From assembly GCA_902783765.1 (NCBI GenBank), contig CACZSB010000090.1:1-7196 (forward strand): a stretch of 7,196 nucleotides of DNA, in the 5' to 3' direction. Each line of letters opens with the position of its first letter. Position 1 is the first letter of the stretch. Shown here piece after piece: positions 4,584-7,196 of this stretch. A program made the translations under genes and the position numbers. Source of the DNA: an uncultured Lachnospiraceae bacterium. GTDB taxonomy: Bacteria; Bacillota; Clostridia; Lachnospirales; Lachnospiraceae. The notes below the pieces were generated by a model that was not told the origin of the DNA, did no database searches, and was given only the letters and a program-made list of their open reading frames with translations.

Positions 4584-5978
4584 TTACTCTTCCACCTTCA
4601 CATAGGTGGCACCGGCGTCAAACTCGAAGGTATCATTGTAACGCTTCAGATTGCCGGTTACGGTGATCACATCCCCTTCCTTCAGCTCTTCGCCTCCGGC
4701 CAGCCGGTAGCACTGCACGATATGCTCCTCGTCGGTGACCAGCAGGTTCACGGTGATGTTCTTGTATTCCGCGCTGTAGGCACTGGGAATGGATACGATT
4801 TTACCGGTCAGGGTAAAGAGCCCCTTTAAGGACTGGCCGGCCTCCAGCTCATAGAGCTGCTCCACCACCAGGGCATCCTTGGCCTGCTCCAGGGTCATTT
4901 CCTTGGAGTAGGTGGCACCGGCATCGAATTCAAAGGTGTCATTGTACCGCTTCAGATTCCCCATAACGGTGATCACATCTCCCACCTGGAGTTCTTCGCC
5001 CCCGGCCAGCCGGTAGCACTGCACGATATGGTCCTCATCGGTGACCAGCAGGTTCACGGTGATATTCTTATATTCCGTGCTGTAGGCACTGGGAATGGAA
5101 ACGATCTCCCCCCGCAGCACGTAAGTGCCCTTCAGGGACTGACCGGCCTCCAGGCTGTAAAGCTCCTCGATCACCAGCTGCTGCTTCATCTCTTCCACGG
5201 AAAGCTCCTTGGAATAGGTGGCGCCGGCATCGAATTCAAAGGTGTCATTGTAGCGCTTCAAAGCGCCCATAACGGTGATCACATCCCCTTCCTTCAGCTC
5301 TTCGCCTCCGGCCAGCCGGTAACACTGCACGATATGCTCCTCGTCGGTAACCTTCAGATTCACGGTGATATTCTTGTATTCCGCACTGTAGGCGCTGGGA
5401 ATGGATACGATCTCTCCCCGAAGCACATAAGTGCCCTTTAGGGACTGACCGGCTTCCAGGGCAAAGAGACGGGCCATGATTTCGGCGGTGGAAAGATCCC
5501 CGCTGTCAGCCGCCGGCACCAGGTGTACGAAGGAAACCTCCTTGGTTTCCCCATCGGCGCTGATGGTGCCCTTTAAAATGTAATTTACTTCGTCCGGGGA
5601 CTCTTCGTTCACATCCACGGTCACGATATTGCCCTCCGTGACCAGCTCCACGCCTTCGCTCACATCGCCGGTATATTCCACGGTCCAGCTGATGGCCACG
5701 GGCTTACCGTCAATATTGATGGAGGCCGGGATAATATAATCCTCCGGGGTGGGCTTATTCATGATGCCATAAGCCATATCCAGATAATCCGCCGCCCGTT
5801 TGGCCAGACTGCCGTGATCTAAGGGGGCCAGGGTGGTTTCCGGCTCCGTGGCGGCGGTGCTAGGCTGGGTGGCACTGGGTGTGGTGGAAGCCGTGGTCTG
5901 CTCCCCGGCGGGGCTGCAGGCGCTTAAAAGGCCCAGACACAGAATGGTCGCCAGTAAAATCGCCAATGCTCTTTTCAT
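4584..5978 (-). CDS. Lipoprotein with Ig-like domain and three tandem OB-fold repeats
   Basis: The 464-residue product starts with a lipoprotein signal peptide: KR, a hydrophobic stretch (4-18) and lipobox LSAC with C21 as the acylated cysteine. It should be anchored on the outer face of the cytoplasmic membrane. A Thr/Ser/Pro/Glu-rich linker (about 22-52) follows, then a beta-rich region (about 76-155) that resembles atrophied bacterial Ig domains. Three OB-fold-like repeats follow, 174-255, 276-357 and 378-459, each 82 residues with a 102-residue period and variable, probably helical 20-residue links. Each repeat contains IVSIPSAYS, VQCYRLAGGEEL, GDVIT and FEFDAGATY and one conserved cysteine. 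OB folds commonly bind single-stranded nucleic acid, oligosaccharide or protein; the ligand here is unknown. The start has AAGGAG with 6-nt spacing. The gene lies 27 nt after a nuclease gene and probably shares its transcript. Confidence 0.9.
   Translation of the reverse strand: MKRALAILLATILCLGLLSACSPAGEQTTASTTPSATQPSTAATEPETTLAPLDHGSLAKRAADYLDMAYGIMNKPTPEDYIIPASINIDGKPVAISWTVEYTGDVSEGVELVTEGNIVTVDVNEESPDEVNYILKGTISADGETKEVSFVHLVPAADSGDLSTAEIMARLFALEAGQSLKGTYVLRGEIVSIPSAYSAEYKNITVNLKVTDEEHIVQCYRLAGGEELKEGDVITVMGALKRYNDTFEFDAGATYSKELSVEEMKQQLVIEELYSLEAGQSLKGTYVLRGEIVSIPSAYSTEYKNITVNLLVTDEDHIVQCYRLAGGEELQVGDVITVMGNLKRYNDTFEFDAGATYSKEMTLEQAKDALVVEQLYELEAGQSLKGLFTLTGKIVSIPSAYSAEYKNITVNLLVTDEEHIVQCYRLAGGEELKEGDVITVTGNLKRYNDTFEFDAGATYVKVEE
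4602..5459 (-). repeat. Three in-frame 306-bp-period repeats encoding OB folds
   Basis: The repeat cores are 5214-5459 (first), 4908-5153 (second) and 4602-4847 (third), spaced exactly 306 bp apart, inside the lipoprotein gene. By hand count the 82-residue cores differ at 6 positions (1 vs 2), 8 (1 vs 3) and 10 (2 vs 3), while the 20-residue links between cores are much more diverged. Similarity at DNA level is patchy: 5272-5348 and 4660-4736 (repeats 1 and 3) match over 77 nt with one mismatch, whereas repeats 1 and 2 are identical over 5224-5252 and 4918-4946 where repeat 3 differs. Confidence 0.95.
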
Positions 5979-5984
5979 GATATA

Positions 5985-5990
5985 CTCCTT
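5985..5990 (-). promoter_or_regulatory. Ribosome binding site of the OB-repeat lipoprotein gene
   Basis: On the minus strand AAGGAG lies 6 nt before the ATG at 5976-5978, ideal spacing. It sits in the 27-nt gap after the nuclease stop codon. There is no room there for a full promoter, which supports co-transcription from a promoter beyond the right edge. Confidence 0.85.
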
Positions 5991-6005
5991 CTTTTAATGC
6001 CCTAT

Positions 6006-7196
6006 TCAGGGCTGAATCTCCATATCTTCCGCCCGTATGATGCGGATTTGATATTCGCCGTTGTAATAAGAAACGATGCCTTTAACATTCAGAACCTTGC
6101 CTACATAATCCTCTCCCTGCACCAGGCTGCCGTCGGGATTTTTCAGCACCGCCGTCCGAAGCCGGATACTGACCCCCGCCCCTTCACAAACTAAGGTAAA
6201 GGCGCCCTTGGAAGCAGAATCTTCCGCAGTGGTGGTCTGGCAGGATTTGACCAAAAGCCCCTCCATGGCAATGGTGCTGTCCATCACCAGGGCCCCATAG
6301 GGATAGCGCTCCCCGGTCTCCGGATCCTCCAGAAATCCTTCCGCAAACAGCTCGGGGGCCGTCAGGGGGCAGGCGGCTTCATAGCCCTCTCCCAGCTTCT
6401 GCACATTCCCCGGATCATTTGGTTTCATGGCCCGATAGCCGATGCCGGAAATCTGCCAGATGCCACCGGCCTCGTAATACTGAAGGGTCCCCACCACCCG
6501 AACGAGATTGCCAACGCTCATGATATCTAAGGCGTCTCCGGAAAGACCGTAGCCCAGATATACGGGGATTCCGAAATAAATATCCCATTCCGGATCATAG
6601 GCTTCCACATAGACCGTACCCTCGGATCCCCGGGCCACGGCCCCTTCAAAGGCCACCTTGCTGCCTTCATAGGCTTCGGGATGCAGGCGGATCTCCTTCA
6701 GGGTCAGCTCCTGGGCCTCCCCGTAGTAGAAATTGGGATCCTTCTCCCCGGAATAGACCGCCAGTTTGTGGGTCCGGGCCTGGAGTATAGCCTGGGTACA
6801 GATCTCTCCGTAGCGGTTATTTCCGGAAGAATTGGCTATGGCCAGGCCGTTTTGCAAGAGCTCCAGATTCAGATTCCGATAGGGGCCCTTTGGCTCCGCC
6901 TTGTACCAGACCCACACCAAACAGCGTTCTCCGGTGGAATCCCGGTTCCAGCTTTCATCATCGGATTCGATAAGGATCTCTGCGGCATTTTCCAGCTTTT
7001 CCCGGGTAAAGAGGGCGGCGGTTTTGCCGTATTCCTCCACCTTTCCGGTGCTTTCCGGGGTGTTCACCCCCAGATAGCGAGCCTTTAAGACTCCCGAGGG
7101 ATCCACACTCTCCGGCACCCAGAAATGGGTGGTGTCCCCATCCACAAAGGTCTTTACTGTCACCTTGGTCTTAAGGGTGGAGGAGGAAAGGTCCAG
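6006..7196 (-). CDS. Staphylococcal-nuclease-like protein with two C-terminal OB-like domains (5' end outside window)
   Basis: The frame is open from the right edge to TGA 6006-6008, giving 396 visible residues. A GTG at 7161-7163 is read here as an internal valine, because the sequence before it (LDLSSSTLKTK) continues without a stop and looks like normal SNase lead-in. Numbering from the edge, the SNase domain (about 12-160) has D21 in VDGDT, R40, NTPE (45-48, with N45 where S. aureus nuclease has the calcium ligand D40), E48 as the general-base position and R91. It ends with the family-like YSGEKDPNFYYG. These residues match the catalytic set D21/R35/E43/R87, so calcium-dependent cleavage of DNA or RNA is expected. 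Two beta-rich segments (about 164-265 and 280-396) look like OB folds, recalling multidomain secreted nucleases such as YhcR. A signal peptide would be expected upstream but is not visible. It lies 27 nt before the lipoprotein gene. Confidence 0.9.
   Translation of the reverse strand: MDLSSSTLKTKVTVKTFVDGDTTHFWVPESVDPSGVLKARYLGVNTPESTGKVEEYGKTAALFTREKLENAAEILIESDDESWNRDSTGERCLVWVWYKAEPKGPYRNLNLELLQNGLAIANSSGNNRYGEICTQAILQARTHKLAVYSGEKDPNFYYGEAQELTLKEIRLHPEAYEGSKVAFEGAVARGSEGTVYVEAYDPEWDIYFGIPVYLGYGLSGDALDIMSVGNLVRVVGTLQYYEAGGIWQISGIGYRAMKPNDPGNVQKLGEGYEAACPLTAPELFAEGFLEDPETGERYPYGALVMDSTIAMEGLLVKSCQTTTAEDSASKGAFTLVCEGAGVSIRLRTAVLKNPDGSLVQGEDYVGKVLNVKGIVSYYNGEYQIRIIRAEDMEIQP

Noticed and set aside
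5028..5441. Plus-strand open frame of 137 codons inside the lipoprotein gene
   Set aside because: It is a shadow of the repeated minus-strand gene. It repeats with the same period, lacks a ribosome site and has no recognisable domain.
4602..5459. CRISPR-like or mobile repeat array
   Set aside because: The repeats are 306-bp, in frame and code for protein domains. There are no short direct repeats with unique spacers.
6681..7088. Plus-strand open frame of 135 codons opposite the nuclease gene
   Set aside because: The minus strand here encodes an SNase domain with its catalytic residues, so the plus-strand frame is an antisense shadow.
7161..7163. GTG as the start codon of the nuclease gene
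   Set aside because: The frame stays open to the window edge with SNase-like lead-in sequence, and no Shine-Dalgarno sequence precedes the GTG at normal spacing.

Overview
The window looks like chromosomal DNA from a low-to-mid GC Gram-positive bacterium, most likely a member of Clostridia (Bacillota). The grounds are strong AGGAG-type ribosome binding sites, rho-independent terminators with U-tracts, tRNA genes that do not encode their CCA end, and a lipoprotein carrying OB-fold repeats of a kind I recall from surface proteins of gut Clostridia. The phylum call is fairly safe. Genus cannot be read from this sequence.

Layout, left to right. Bases 2-61 hold the last 19 codons of a gene that enters from the left. 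A near-consensus sigma-A promoter (141-169) then drives tRNA-Arg(ACG) and, beyond an intrinsic terminator, tRNA-Leu(UAG). Two more terminator-like hairpins follow. A tightly packed plus-strand operon runs from 529 to 4522: cca (CCA-adding enzyme with an HD domain), two tandem DHH/DHHA1 phosphoesterases of the NrnA type, and surE (5'-nucleotidase). Junctions are a 1-nt gap, an 8-nt overlap and a 4-nt ATGA overlap, so the genes are probably translationally coupled. A 22-bp GC-rich perfect palindrome (4553-4574) marks the convergent boundary. On the minus strand, read right to left, come a staphylococcal-nuclease-like protein with two probable OB-fold domains (its 5' end is outside the window) and, 27 nt downstream, a lipoprotein with three nearly identical OB-fold repeats.

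Functionally almost everything here handles nucleic acids or nucleotides. The plus-strand operon covers tRNA 3'-end completion, clearance of very short RNA and/or pAp, and nucleotide dephosphorylation in the cytoplasm. The minus-strand pair looks like an envelope or extracellular nuclease module: a nuclease with OB domains plus a membrane-anchored protein that may bind nucleic acid or the nuclease. That pair is the most interesting part of the window. Its joint function is inference from domains and gene order. The other points worth a second look are the mosaic pattern among the three repeats, the divergence of the two DHH paralogues, and a tRNA-Leu with a poorly paired acceptor stem.
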